A stretch of 42,889 nt of DNA from a virus: positions 1-42,889 of the IMG/VR virus record IMGVR_UViG_3300045996_001122; one strand, written 5' to 3'. Shown here piece after piece: positions 23,887-32,764 of this stretch (position 1 is its first letter; every line of letters begins with the position of its first letter). A program made the translations under genes and the position numbers. A model generated the notes under the pieces. It did not search any database and was not told where the DNA came from. It saw only the letters and a list, made by a program, of their open reading frames with translations.

Positions 23887-24101
23887 TCTACCTTATAGTG
23901 TTAGCTGCGTTACTGAGTGGGTGTTCAGCGGGACACTTCGTCTTGTTCGATATTGATTACGCCCCAATCGGCTATGAAACGTGTATGTCGAAAGGGGTGA
24001 AGGACGCTGAGGGGTGTTATCAAGAAGCTAAGGCATTAGGACGACGAACGCTTGCATACGGCGTGGACCACGGGATTGTCACCCTTAACCGCGGGTTGTA
24101 A
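23883..24101 (+). CDS. Outer-membrane lipoprotein moron (candidate exclusion protein)
   Basis: This 72-residue protein starts at ATG 23883 behind GGGAGGAT. It has a short signal sequence and a textbook lipobox (LLSGC, lipidated C14) with Ser at +2, which favours sorting to the outer membrane. Two further cysteines (ETCMSKGVKDAEGCYQ) can pair in the periplasm. It is on the plus strand inside the minus-strand structural operon, with its own promoter, and overlaps the gp14-like 3' end by 17 bases. This fits a moron, expressed from the prophage. Small phage lipoproteins such as T5 Llp and phi80 Cor block receptors; an outer-membrane spanin is an alternative. Confidence 0.65.
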   Translation: MIYLIVLAALLSGCSAGHFVLFDIDYAPIGYETCMSKGVKDAEGCYQEAKALGRRTLAYGVDHGIVTLNRGL

Positions 24102-24582
24102 GCGGGGCGCTTCCAGTCTGTCCTAACTTATACGAAAGCCCCGTCTGTCCAAAGCCCGTCAGTAACGTCGAACCCGCCCCAATCCAACTATTTTTCTGTG
24201 CGACTTCACCCTGATACCGTGACTGTTGGGCGCTGAACAGGTAGCCTTGTTTGGCTAATCGTCCCTGTTCCTGAATCCTGAACGTATCCATGTCTTGAAT
24301 GTTGGCGGTTTCCGTCAACACTTCTAACGCCGACCCCGACCGCTTCACCCCCGCCGCCGCATACCCCGCCCGTTGCTTCCCACCGATCACGCTAAACTTC
24401 CTCGCCAACTGGTCGAGTTGGTCGTGCATGGCAAGGTCGGACTGTTGGGCGTTGAGTTCGGCAATGTGGGCGTTTTGTTCGCCTACACGTTTAGCGGCGT
24501 TCCCGGCCTCAAGCTGTCCAAAAGCACTCATCCCTATTCCAGCGAGGGAGATTGCGGCGAATACGGGGGCGGCTACGGCCAT
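24085..24582 (-). CDS. Internal virion protein, gp14-like
   Basis: This 165-residue protein is TAATG-coupled to the gp13-like gene. It begins with a hydrophobic Ala/Gly-rich segment (AAPVFAAISLAGIGMSAFGQ), followed by a long helix (AKRVGEQNAHIAELNAQQ) and the AAAGVKRSGSALEVL motif that is typical of T7 gp14-type core proteins of podoviruses. Such proteins form part of the internal core and insert into the outer membrane during ejection. Confidence 0.78.
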   Translation of the reverse strand: MAVAAPVFAAISLAGIGMSAFGQLEAGNAAKRVGEQNAHIAELNAQQSDLAMHDQLDQLARKFSVIGGKQRAGYAAAGVKRSGSALEVLTETANIQDMDTFRIQEQGRLAKQGYLFSAQQSRYQGEVAQKNSWIGAGSTLLTGFGQTGLSYKLGQTGSAPLTTRG

Positions 24583-25013
24583 TACAACACCTTCGAGTAG
24601 AGGTAGTACGTTTCACCGTTCGGGCCGTAATTGGCTAACCCGTTCGGTGTGTCGTTGGTAAAGCCTAACTTCTCGACAAACTTAACGGCGTCGGGGAAGT
24701 TCGCGGCGATGGTCGCTTGAATCCGTCGATAGTGGGGGGCGGCTACGTTAAGGTACGCCAACGCTTGGCGGTAGACGAAGGCGGCGTGTTTCTTTCCTTC
24801 GGGGGTAACGGCGAACCATGCTTCCCCCACACCAGGCCATACGCGAACGATACCGCCAGCAACCAGTAGCCTATTATCCTTTGTCCCGACATACGAGACC
24901 CCTTTCAATAACTTCTCCGTGAGGTCTGAATCGAGGAGGGACCACGAGGCGTCTTTCGACCCGTCACGTAACCATTCAATATCGTCACACTGTAACCGGC
25001 GTACGTCGTACAT
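24582..25013 (-). CDS. gp13-like internal virion protein with GNAT-type fold
   Basis: This 143-residue protein lies between the gp12-like and gp14-like genes, the position of T7 gp13. Its layout (strand VRRLQCDDIEWL, VAGGIVRVWPGVGEAWFAVT, then YRRIQATIAANFPDAVKFVEKLGF) resembles a degenerate GNAT acetyltransferase, as is common for this virion protein family. The usual acetyl-CoA loop is not convincing, so a structural or assembly role is favoured over catalysis. Confidence 0.7.
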   Translation of the reverse strand: MYDVRRLQCDDIEWLRDGSKDASWSLLDSDLTEKLLKGVSYVGTKDNRLLVAGGIVRVWPGVGEAWFAVTPEGKKHAAFVYRQALAYLNVAAPHYRRIQATIAANFPDAVKFVEKLGFTNDTPNGLANYGPNGETYYLYSKVL

Positions 25014-26971
25014 TAGTCTTCTATTTCCAATCGTCCGTAGTGGCCGAGGATGGTTGAGGGGAGGGGTTGAATCTGTGCGAAGGTGAGTTGTCCATTACGG
25101 TCCCACCCACTGGTTGACACGCGCACGTCGCCGGTAAACTCGGGGGGCGGGGCATCCATCGGGTCCGAGGCGGAACGGAAGGGGTATTGATCCCCTTCAA
25201 TCGTCATTCCAAGTGTTTCAACTACACGTACAAATATCTCACTCCACTTCTTCCGTTTCCCTTGGGACGTACCCCCGTCAGCCATTTTCACTTCAGGGCG
25301 TAGGGTGATAATGGTGGAGTTGTAATGAAGTCCTACTTGAATCTCTTGAGCCGCGGGGCCGTCTAACGTAATCTCCCCACTGTCCACGGTTTCACGCGGG
25401 TACACCGCCCCGTCGCCAACACTCACCACAACTTCACCCTCTAAGTGATCTAACCCGGACACGGCGGTTGTGGCTGAACCGTCGTACGTCAACGCACAAT
25501 CCATTTGTAGGTTCGGATCAAAGTATTCCACGTACCGTTTTGTGGTTCCGTTAATCGTCCGCTTCACCACAACCCACGTTTCGTCGTAGCTCCCGTCTGA
25601 CGAAGGAATAGTTGCGACGGCTTCAAAGAGTCCGGTAGCGTCCGTGGTGTGGCGGGCGAGCGCGATTACTTCTTGTGCGGGGTTGTACGTGAGCGAGACG
25701 AGTACCCCGTCACTCCGCACGAGCCATACTATGGAGTCGGGTTCCTGTTGGTAGGACATATCGACGATAGAGGGGGTCGTGATATGTTCCGCGAGAAGGG
25801 TTAAGTCAGTAGCGAGGTACGTTCCCCCCGCGGCGTCGAACTTCAACTCACGTATCTTTTTCCCCGAACGTTGAATGAACAGCGCAGCGTTACCGACGAG
25901 GGCGATGGTGCCACTTAACGACCCATGTGTAGACTGACGGCGAACGGTGACGTTGGTTGGGGTAAGGGGTGAATCACTCCCGCCGAATAACGCAAACTCT
26001 CCACCGACTGTCCCAACGAGTAAACCCACACTCGACGCTAACCACTTAATCGCGTTCACCTTGTTTGCGGCGATGGTGTACGTGAGGGCGTCGTCGTCGT
26101 TTGCCCCGGGGGTGAAGTCCTCGTAATCACTCGACACACTCAACCACACTGTCTGAGGTTGATCGGTTGACCCGCCAAACGCTAACCGTTCCTCGAAGAA
26201 GGTCACGGCGGACGGGTAGCCAGTCGTCGCACTCCACGCGCCTAACCGCCACACTTCCTTAGCGGTAGTATCGGTGAGGGTGGACTGAATCGAAATGGTG
26301 ACTTCGGTTGGACTCGTGTACCCCGTGATAATCGCCCACCCCCATACAGACCCCTCTTGCATCCGTACGAAGCGGCCTACGTCGGTGGAGACGAACACGT
26401 TTCCCGACGCCGTGAGGGTGACGCCGGTTCCGGTTGCCGCGGAAGGGGTGAGGGTAGCGGTGGAGAGGTTCCCCGACGAAAGGAGAAGGTTCGGGTCGAG
26501 GTAGGGGCCGTCCCAAAAGGAGACCGCGTTTAACGACCAGGACGTGTGAGAGGAGCGGGTGAGCTTACGAGGGGCGTAGGAGGGGTGACAGATGTAGAGG
26601 GTATCGGCGGATTGAGCAAACGTAAGGTCGAATATGTCCGCTTCGAGGTAGGGGGTAGCGAGTTCCGTCGGGGTGCCTAATACTTCAATCCTACCGTTAT
26701 CCCGGTAGAACCGCATGTACTGATCACCCACTTCGATAATATAGGCTTGCGTGGTGGAGAACTCGAAGGGGATGAGACGGGTAGCTTTGGCGGACGTTTT
26801 CACCTCAGCGACGAAGTGAGTCCCGTTCCGCCGAGATACGCCCCCATGAGGAAGGGTGATGTAGTTCTCTTGCGTCTCTAACCCGTTCGCGTACTTGTTA
26901 AAGTCTACGCGTAACGAGAGACGCGGAGAGAGTTCACCCGCGGTGTAGTTGGTTTGGATTGGGTAGGCCAC
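25013..26971 (-). CDS. Tail tubular protein B (nozzle, gp12-like)
   Basis: This 652-residue protein starts at GTG 26971. The opening (PIQTNYTAGELSPRLSLRVD then NGLETQENYITLPHGGVSRR) is diagnostic of the podovirus nozzle family. Further motifs are RLIPFEFSTTQAYIIEVGDQ, ADTLYICHPSYAPRKLTR, and TFFEERLAFGGS near residue 255. It forms the distal tail tube beneath the gp11-like adaptor and contacts the fibres. It is coupled to the gp13-like gene by TAATG. Confidence 0.9.
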   Translation of the reverse strand: MAYPIQTNYTAGELSPRLSLRVDFNKYANGLETQENYITLPHGGVSRRNGTHFVAEVKTSAKATRLIPFEFSTTQAYIIEVGDQYMRFYRDNGRIEVLGTPTELATPYLEADIFDLTFAQSADTLYICHPSYAPRKLTRSSHTSWSLNAVSFWDGPYLDPNLLLSSGNLSTATLTPSAATGTGVTLTASGNVFVSTDVGRFVRMQEGSVWGWAIITGYTSPTEVTISIQSTLTDTTAKEVWRLGAWSATTGYPSAVTFFEERLAFGGSTDQPQTVWLSVSSDYEDFTPGANDDDALTYTIAANKVNAIKWLASSVGLLVGTVGGEFALFGGSDSPLTPTNVTVRRQSTHGSLSGTIALVGNAALFIQRSGKKIRELKFDAAGGTYLATDLTLLAEHITTPSIVDMSYQQEPDSIVWLVRSDGVLVSLTYNPAQEVIALARHTTDATGLFEAVATIPSSDGSYDETWVVVKRTINGTTKRYVEYFDPNLQMDCALTYDGSATTAVSGLDHLEGEVVVSVGDGAVYPRETVDSGEITLDGPAAQEIQVGLHYNSTIITLRPEVKMADGGTSQGKRKKWSEIFVRVVETLGMTIEGDQYPFRSASDPMDAPPPEFTGDVRVSTSGWDRNGQLTFAQIQPLPSTILGHYGRLEIED

Positions 26972-26986
26972 GAGAAACGAGGGGGA

Positions 26987-27565
26987 TTAGTAACGTATGT
27001 CGGTGAGAATCGAGGAGGTCTGTTCTTCCTGGTAATCGTCTTGCCCGTCCGCAACCTTCGCTTCCTTCATCTTCTCTAGGTACTCACCCCACATGGACTC
27101 ACGGTAGTTTTGTTTCCCCGTGATCGCGTTAGCGAGTTCAAAGGCTAAGAGGGCTTCGAGGGCGTCTACGTGGAGGGAGTCGTAGGAGGCAACGTCGCTA
27201 TTGTCGAATACGTATGTGATGTAAATGGACGACTCATCCGTGACGAGTACCCGTTGACCGTTATACGTTTCGAGCTTGTAGGCTTCGTCGTATTGGTCAA
27301 TGGAGGTTTTGACCATCTTCATAAAGTCTGACGGGAGGGCGAAGATGTACGTGTATTCCCACGCGGGGGTGGCGTCGATCTGTGCGAGGGCGACACGTTT
27401 GATAGAGTCGTTCCAGTTCCCCTTACGCAAGAGGGCTTGTCGGGTGGTATCGAACTTCCGGTTACACCACCGGGCGCGGTTGGAGTTATCGCTGAGGGAC
27501 GTTATCGAATCGTCGCCTAACTTCCCGAGAGCGTTTGAGCAAATAGAAACGGTTGTATTAGCCAT
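26987..27565 (-). CDS. Tail tubular protein A (adaptor, gp11-like)
   Basis: This 192-residue protein has the gp11 adaptor pattern: an N-terminal ICSNALGKLGDDSITSLSD, then a helix NRARWCNRKFDTTRQALL, WEYTYIFALPSDFMK, and a second helical part with ALLAFELANAITGK. It joins portal to nozzle. The start overlaps the previous gene by eight bases, and only 15 bases separate it from the gp12-like gene. Confidence 0.87.
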   Translation of the reverse strand: MANTTVSICSNALGKLGDDSITSLSDNSNRARWCNRKFDTTRQALLRKGNWNDSIKRVALAQIDATPAWEYTYIFALPSDFMKMVKTSIDQYDEAYKLETYNGQRVLVTDESSIYITYVFDNSDVASYDSLHVDALEALLAFELANAITGKQNYRESMWGEYLEKMKEAKVADGQDDYQEEQTSSILTDIRY

Positions 27566-27773
27566 GACGTAGTGGGGCTTCCGTGGGGTGTTCCTTCACG
27601 CCGTAGAGCTTGTGAAAGTCGGCGCGGGCTTTGTCGAGTTGGTGAGAAAGGCGGGCGTACTCAATGCGGTCGTTGCGATGTTTCACCATGTCACGAACGA
27701 GGAGTTGGACCTTGCGTTCTAAAGCCCCTCGTCCCGCTCTGTCAGGTAAAGGAAGGTTCGGTACGTGTTCCAT
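27558..27773 (-). CDS. Small coiled-coil protein before the tail tube genes
   Basis: This 71-residue protein starts at ATG 27773, sharing a base with the stop of the large exported protein (TAATG). Residues 12-58 form a basic amphipathic helix or coiled coil. The role is unknown; it may be a tail assembly chaperone given its position. Confidence 0.6.
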   Translation of the reverse strand: MEHVPNLPLPDRAGRGALERKVQLLVRDMVKHRNDRIEYARLSHQLDKARADFHKLYGVKEHPTEAPLRHG

Positions 27774-30538
27774 TAGTTCCCCCCACCCGCCATTACCGGC
27801 GTCGTGGTGAGACACGCCCCGGCGCTAGGGGTGTATGCGTCCATCGGTAGTTCAGTTTGATGGTATTCTTTGAAACAATACGTCTTCCCCGACGCAACGG
27901 ACGACGCAAATTGGATGACACTTCGTCGCACGATTGAAGCGTTTTGCGCGAGGTCGAACAGTGGAACAGCCGACGCGGTGAATTGTGTACTTCCGTCCGT
28001 GCAACTCAACGCCCCTGTCAACGGACATGTAACCGCGCCCGACACGACGGTACTATCTGACGTATTGCCATAGAACGATACGCCGTCCGACGTGGGGGCG
28101 TCAGGGAGTGGAAGGAAAGTTCCCCCGTCCACGTTGTAGTACAACTTCAACCCTGTCGGGTCGCAATTCGCTACCGTACAATCAATCTGTGTGATGAGTT
28201 CTAACGCCCCGCCGACAATCACGAGGGGGGTAATACCGTTCGCGGTGCCATTAATTGTGAGGTCGTCCGCGGTGCCGCTGATATTCTTTCGTAATCGTTG
28301 CCATTTATGGGTCTTCTGTTCAAAGGTGCCTACGGGGTCTGAAGCAACTTGATTCCAGGCGGTGTAGTCGTCGGCAACTTCTTGGGCTGTTAAGGCGGAC
28401 GTGTAGAGTTTGAAGTCGTCGATTGTGGCCCCGGTTGTTCCACCGGCAATCCCACCAATGCGCCCGAGTTCAATGTTGCCGCTTAACGTAAAGCTCGTAT
28501 ACGCCTTGACCGCCGCCGCCGAGGTCCCCGCTACCCCATTCACATATAAGGTTGCGATGTCGGTTCCGCTATTGAACACCGCACATACACGAGTCCACGT
28601 CGCTTGAACCGCAAATTCCGTTGCCGTACCTGACGGGCTTGATTGCACCCCTAAGCCCCAGGTCGCCGATACACCGTTTGAGTCCCACGAGATATAAAAG
28701 CGTTGGTTCGTCCCAAGTGGCGCACCGAGGAGGCCGTGATTTGCGAGTAACGCCGTGGCGGTAGGAAGCACCCCGACGCACATCGTAAGACTTTGCGTCG
28801 AAGGATTGACCCCGCTTCCGTACCCAGTGGCGACGTATTGGCTTGCGTTCTCTGTGAAGAGGACACCGTTCCCCAATTTCCCGAGGGTCCACGCGGGGTC
28901 ATTAGTGAGGGTGCCAGGTTGATCCGCCCCCTCTTCGTCAGCAACGGACGTTCCGGTGCCTTCGTCGAACTTGTAGTACACATGCAAACCACCACTCGGA
29001 GGCGTCCCACCGCTTCCTGTACACGTCGCCGTGACGCTTTGCCCGCTGAAGGCAAGGAGGGATTGATTGAGGGAGTTTCCGAGGAGACTTGAATCGGTGA
29101 CGTTCCCGGGGGTGTACGAGACAGTCCACGTTTGCCCGACCGCACAATTTCCCGTTCCCCCAATACCTGAGAGCGTAAGTTGGATGACGCTATCGCTCCG
29201 TCTCGACGCCGACGCCACAACGGGCGTTCCGCAATCACTCCCCGAACACCCCACCGTAAACCCAGTAATTCCCGACGCGGGAAGGAGGGGGGTGTTAAGG
29301 CTCATTCCTAACGTGACTTCCATTACATTCGCGTCAATGGAGGCGGTCGAGAGGGGAATACTTTCAAACGCGCCAATGTCGGGGGCACTCCCGTTGTGGT
29401 TGTAGCCTGAGAGGGCGGTTCCCGTATTGAGACAGGACGAACCCGCTTTTTGCGTAAAGTCTGTTGTAGAAACCGTACACGAGGTAACGGCGGTAATTGT
29501 GACCTTACTCGACCCGCACGACTCACTACTCGTACACGCGTTAAAGCTGTTCGTCGTACCGGACGCACTGGCCTCGACAAGAATCTCAGTACTTCCGTTT
29601 GCAATCACAAGGTTATTCTGAACGGTCATATTTTGACCGGCCCCGAATAACCCGACGTAAATTCCTACGCCGCTATTATTATAGACAGTGTTATGGGCAA
29701 TGAGGCCTGCGTTACACCCCGTCCCCCCTTCGGGGTAGCCGCACTTAATGGCGTTAAGCGTATTCCCGATAAAGAGATTGTGAACGATTACGTCCCCGGT
29801 GCCGTCAAGCGTAATCCCGTCAGCGTTATTGACGAACCTGTTGTATCGGATCGTACAGTTGTTCGCTTGATCCGCCCCGAGACTCACGTAACATTGGATG
29901 GCGTTCCCGCCCTTGTTATCGTGAAAATAATTGTACTCGTACACGGAGTTGTCGCCTTTTGCGTAAATGCCGTGATATTGGTTCGTGGTGGTCTGTCCGT
30001 TTCTGTCAATCTCGTTATATTGAACAGTGGTAAACGGACAGATATGATTGATCCCGTCTCGGGTGTAATTCGTGATCCGCGTTCGCTTAATGGTAAGATG
30101 GTGACAGGCGGACGTATTCGCGGTTCCGATACCCGTCTCAACAAGTTGTTGCCCGTCAAGCGTGAGGTCTCGAATTTCTAAGTAGGCGACGGCAAACGCC
30201 CCAATGTAAATACCCTGCCGACTAATCGTCGTCGCGCTGACCCCGTCCCCTTCAATAACAATCGGGTTGCCCGCGACACCCGCTTTTGCCGCGGGGATAT
30301 TGAATTGTGCGCCGGTCAGATTTCCCGTGACGTGGACAATATCCCCCGCCGCGGAGAGACAGGACCACGCGGACGAAATGGTTGCTTTATACGTTCCGGG
30401 GTCAGTGTCACCGTCCACGGACGCGCACGCGTTGGCGTCACTTCCGCCCGACTTTACCCAATACTTCGTGGCGTAGGCGGGGAGGGTACAAAACGCAGTT
30501 GTAGCGAGGAACGCAAGCGAAAGAACAAAGGTCCGCAT
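27773..30538 (-). CDS. Exported pectate-lyase-like beta-helix/LamG protein
   Basis: This 921-residue protein starts with a Sec signal peptide (RTFVLSLAFLATTAFC, then LPAYA). Residues 30-390 form a right-handed beta helix like pectate lyase or NosD proteins (repeats such as IRDLTLDGQQ, YNEIDRNGQ, ADGITLDGTGDV) ending in SAPDIGAFE. Residues 390-500 are a beta sandwich (SVIQLTLSG, WTVSYTPGNVTDSSL). Residues 515-730 are a LamG/concanavalin-like lectin (HVYYKFDEGTG, GATIDDFKLYTSAL). A further beta domain follows. The mature chain has 24 cysteines. It could be a polysaccharide-binding or -cleaving spike, but the signal peptide is atypical for a virion protein. The start has AAGGA. Confidence 0.72.
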   Translation of the reverse strand: MRTFVLSLAFLATTAFCTLPAYATKYWVKSGGSDANACASVDGDTDPGTYKATISSAWSCLSAAGDIVHVTGNLTGAQFNIPAAKAGVAGNPIVIEGDGVSATTISRQGIYIGAFAVAYLEIRDLTLDGQQLVETGIGTANTSACHHLTIKRTRITNYTRDGINHICPFTTVQYNEIDRNGQTTTNQYHGIYAKGDNSVYEYNYFHDNKGGNAIQCYVSLGADQANNCTIRYNRFVNNADGITLDGTGDVIVHNLFIGNTLNAIKCGYPEGGTGCNAGLIAHNTVYNNSGVGIYVGLFGAGQNMTVQNNLVIANGSTEILVEASASGTTNSFNACTSSESCGSSKVTITAVTSCTVSTTDFTQKAGSSCLNTGTALSGYNHNGSAPDIGAFESIPLSTASIDANVMEVTLGMSLNTPLLPASGITGFTVGCSGSDCGTPVVASASRRSDSVIQLTLSGIGGTGNCAVGQTWTVSYTPGNVTDSSLLGNSLNQSLLAFSGQSVTATCTGSGGTPPSGGLHVYYKFDEGTGTSVADEEGADQPGTLTNDPAWTLGKLGNGVLFTENASQYVATGYGSGVNPSTQSLTMCVGVLPTATALLANHGLLGAPLGTNQRFYISWDSNGVSATWGLGVQSSPSGTATEFAVQATWTRVCAVFNSGTDIATLYVNGVAGTSAAAVKAYTSFTLSGNIELGRIGGIAGGTTGATIDDFKLYTSALTAQEVADDYTAWNQVASDPVGTFEQKTHKWQRLRKNISGTADDLTINGTANGITPLVIVGGALELITQIDCTVANCDPTGLKLYYNVDGGTFLPLPDAPTSDGVSFYGNTSDSTVVSGAVTCPLTGALSCTDGSTQFTASAVPLFDLAQNASIVRRSVIQFASSVASGKTYCFKEYHQTELPMDAYTPSAGACLTTTPVMAGGGN

Positions 30539-30545
30539 TATGTCC

Positions 30546-31271
30546 TTATGGGAGGATGATAGGAGAAACGGGGCGGAGGGTAATCGCGTTAAGGGGGATT
30601 ACGACGTGCCAGAAGGTTCGAGAAGTCGCCGTCCAGGTGTAGTTCATTGGTGAGATAGTGGCCGTTGTTGTGATAGACACACAGTCCGAGTTACACCCTG
30701 TTCCGTTGTTAATCTGTTGTTGAGTTTGGTCTGCGCCTTGGGAAAAACTGGCCCACGCGGTTTGCGGACCGGCGAGAAACGCAACGGCCAACCCACCGCT
30801 ACCTACCGTGAAGGCGAGTGAATCGCCAGCGACGTTTGCGGTACTCTCCGTTTCGACAATCGTTCCTGTTGGGCTAGACGTATTGACGCCGGTAAACGAG
30901 CAAATAAAAATGTCACAACACCCCGACGAACTTGATGAGGTCACGCGTAACGTTTTGTTTCCCGCAGTAGGATTGGCAAGGCCGAAAGCCCTCCCATGTC
31001 CTGCCCCTACGCCGTTATTGTCAGCTAAGGCGGTCATGGCTTGCGGGGTGCCGCCTTGGTCCCAAGACGCCGCGCTGACGGTTGTTCCCGCGGAGTCGTT
31101 ATCGCCTTGCACGAAGACGACGAGATAATTAGCTCCCGCGCCTACCGTGTGCGCCGTGGTGTCGCAAGTGGTACAGGATGCAGGAGTCGCTTTCGTACAC
31201 GCGTCCAACGCAACGGCAGCAAGCGCCGACGTAGGCCAGAGGAGGCACAGTGTAAGAAGTAACGCCTTCAT
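30546..31271 (-). CDS. Exported Cys-rich beta protein
   Basis: This 241-residue protein has a clear signal peptide (KALLLTLCLLWPTSALA). The mature chain has eight cysteines in local pairs (SCTTCDTT, GCCDIFIC, GCNSDC), suggesting disulphides, and a beta-sandwich pattern rich in Thr, Ser and Gly. The start follows directly on the previous stop. Motifs such as LVVFVQGDNDSAG and FHTPE-like segments do not identify a family. It sits within a run of four exported proteins and is probably surface-exposed after export. Confidence 0.65.
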   Translation of the reverse strand: MKALLLTLCLLWPTSALAAVALDACTKATPASCTTCDTTAHTVGAGANYLVVFVQGDNDSAGTTVSAASWDQGGTPQAMTALADNNGVGAGHGRAFGLANPTAGNKTLRVTSSSSSGCCDIFICSFTGVNTSSPTGTIVETESTANVAGDSLAFTVGSGGLAVAFLAGPQTAWASFSQGADQTQQQINNGTGCNSDCVSITTTATISPMNYTWTATSRTFWHVVIPLNAITLRPVSPIILP

Positions 31272-32291
31272 TTAGTCAGACCGCGACTTCGTGGAGTATT
31301 CGAGCTTGAAGCCGAGAACGTGGAGAGTAGCGACGGCGGTTGTCGTTCCCGTGGCGTCTAATTGCCAACGGAATTGAAGGAGAGTCCCCGCGCCGGTACA
31401 GGTGCCGTTAGGAGTAATGGCCGCGGTTGTAACGGTGTCGATTTTGTTAGACCCGCCTAACGCGGAGTCCATCGCAATCTCAGTACCCCACGTATTGTTA
31501 ATCGTGTCCCCATCCACCCGACACGCCATTGCTACGTCGGCGTTGATGTTTGCGGTATCGGCGGCGGTTTGCACGAACGACCCGAGAAGCGTAACGGTCC
31601 CACCGTCCCACGAGTCGGGCATAGAGATTTCGCCATAGATCGTGGAAGCGTCGTTATCGGTACAAATAATGGTGTATCGGAGAGCGCCTGAGTTGATGGT
31701 ACGTTCGGTCGGTTGTCCGCACTGAGTTCCGTCTGTATTCAAACTGGCGGCGGGGAAAAATACCGACTTCAACGGGCGGTACGTCGAAGCATACGACCAC
31801 ATAGCCTGAACGGACGCGGCGTCAGGGTCCACCGTTTCGATACATTCAGTTGCCTCGACATTGTAGAGGCACCACGTCTGATTGGTCATAATCCGAGTCG
31901 TGGTGTTGGAAGCGGAATCCGGTTCGATAATCAATCCCGCCGTCGCGTCGTCGTAGATCAACCACTTCCGACCGGAGCTACCAATCTTCACCGCATTAGC
32001 GGCACTATTAGCGTTATCGGTTGACGCGCCACGCCCGACGACGGTATCCAGGGTGTCCGACTCTGAAGCGACAATAGCAACACTCACCGACCCGTCCCCG
32101 TTGTCAGTAACAGCGCCGTTCGTGAATTTGAGGGTACTTGCTGAAGCTGAAGGGTTCCCGTCTTCTTCAGCAACGGTTAGTGAACTACCGCTTGTCGCAT
32201 TTCCAGCCGGGGTGGTGACGGATGTACCGGCGTAACCAATCGCCGCAACACCGAGCAATACTAATATGGGTGCCCACAGTTTACGTATCAT
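31272..32291 (-). CDS. Exported fibre-like protein
   Basis: This 339-residue protein starts with a hydrophobic signal (APILVLLGVAAIGYAG). The following SLTVAEEDGNPSASASTLKF and TNGAVTDNGDGSVSV segments are like shaft motifs of environmental phage tail proteins. The C-terminal half is a beta domain ending in TLHVLGFKLEYS. The mature chain has six cysteines. It lies two bases after the previous gene's stop. It is likely a fibre or appendage protein, with export as the unexplained feature. Confidence 0.62.
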   Translation of the reverse strand: MIRKLWAPILVLLGVAAIGYAGTSVTTPAGNATSGSSLTVAEEDGNPSASASTLKFTNGAVTDNGDGSVSVAIVASESDTLDTVVGRGASTDNANSAANAVKIGSSGRKWLIYDDATAGLIIEPDSASNTTTRIMTNQTWCLYNVEATECIETVDPDAASVQAMWSYASTYRPLKSVFFPAASLNTDGTQCGQPTERTINSGALRYTIICTDNDASTIYGEISMPDSWDGGTVTLLGSFVQTAADTANINADVAMACRVDGDTINNTWGTEIAMDSALGGSNKIDTVTTAAITPNGTCTGAGTLLQFRWQLDATGTTTAVATLHVLGFKLEYSTKSRSD

Positions 32292-32293
32292 CG

Positions 32294-32665
32294 TTAGTAC
32301 ATGAAATACACAGCGCCAGTTGCCCCGGTGCCGGTTGTGTTAGTGGTGACGACGTAGTAGTACGTGAAGCTAGACGTAATGACGGAACACGCCGCTTGGT
32401 CCCGGCTCGTGTCGGTAAGGGTAATCGTACAAATCAACGCCCCGTTTGCGGCGTCGTCGTCAATATCACCGTAAATGGCTTGCGTTTGCGTTACAGCGCC
32501 AGTGCCGACCACTTGACCGTAGATGGACTTAAAGGAGTTGGCGTTGAGGCGAATGGGGCCGTACGTATCGTCGGCGTCCATTCCCGTAATGCCTTGAAGC
32601 TGTTGCGCCGACACCAACGAGGTAAGCCCTACCGTCAGCGCCAGAGCGAGGAGTAAACGTTTCAT
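32294..32665 (-). CDS. Small exported beta protein
   Basis: This 123-residue protein has a textbook signal peptide (KRLLLALALTVGLTSLVSA, cleavage before QQ). The mature part is beta-rich and contains two cysteines. AAGGA precedes ATG 32665. It is the first gene of the exported cluster and is preceded by strong hairpins at 32690-32760. Confidence 0.65.
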   Translation of the reverse strand: MKRLLLALALTVGLTSLVSAQQLQGITGMDADDTYGPIRLNANSFKSIYGQVVGTGAVTQTQAIYGDIDDDAANGALICTITLTDTSRDQAACSVITSSFTYYYVVTTNTTGTGATGAVYFMY

Positions 32666-32696
32666 GTGGTGGGTTCCTTGGTTGGTGGGACGCGTA

Positions 32697-32758
32697 GGGG
32701 TGAGGTATTAGCCCCACCCCCTTGCAACCCCTTACGGAGGAGGCATCCGTAAATGGGG
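32697..32758 (-). other. Paired hairpins between decoration protein and exported cluster
   Basis: TTACGGA (32732-32738) pairs with TCCGTAA (32746-32752), and the outer CCCC/GGGG flanks extend the stem. A second stem pairs GGGGTG (32697-32702) with CACCCC (32715-32720). No U-tract follows on the minus strand, so this may be an RNA processing or stability site, or a weak terminator. Confidence 0.5.
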
Positions 32759-32764
32759 GTTTAC

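Noticed and set aside
28651-29238. Reading frames on both strands within the LamG/beta-helix gene
   Set aside because: They are Arg/Ser/Pro-rich shadows; the 921-residue frame has domain structure and a signal peptide.
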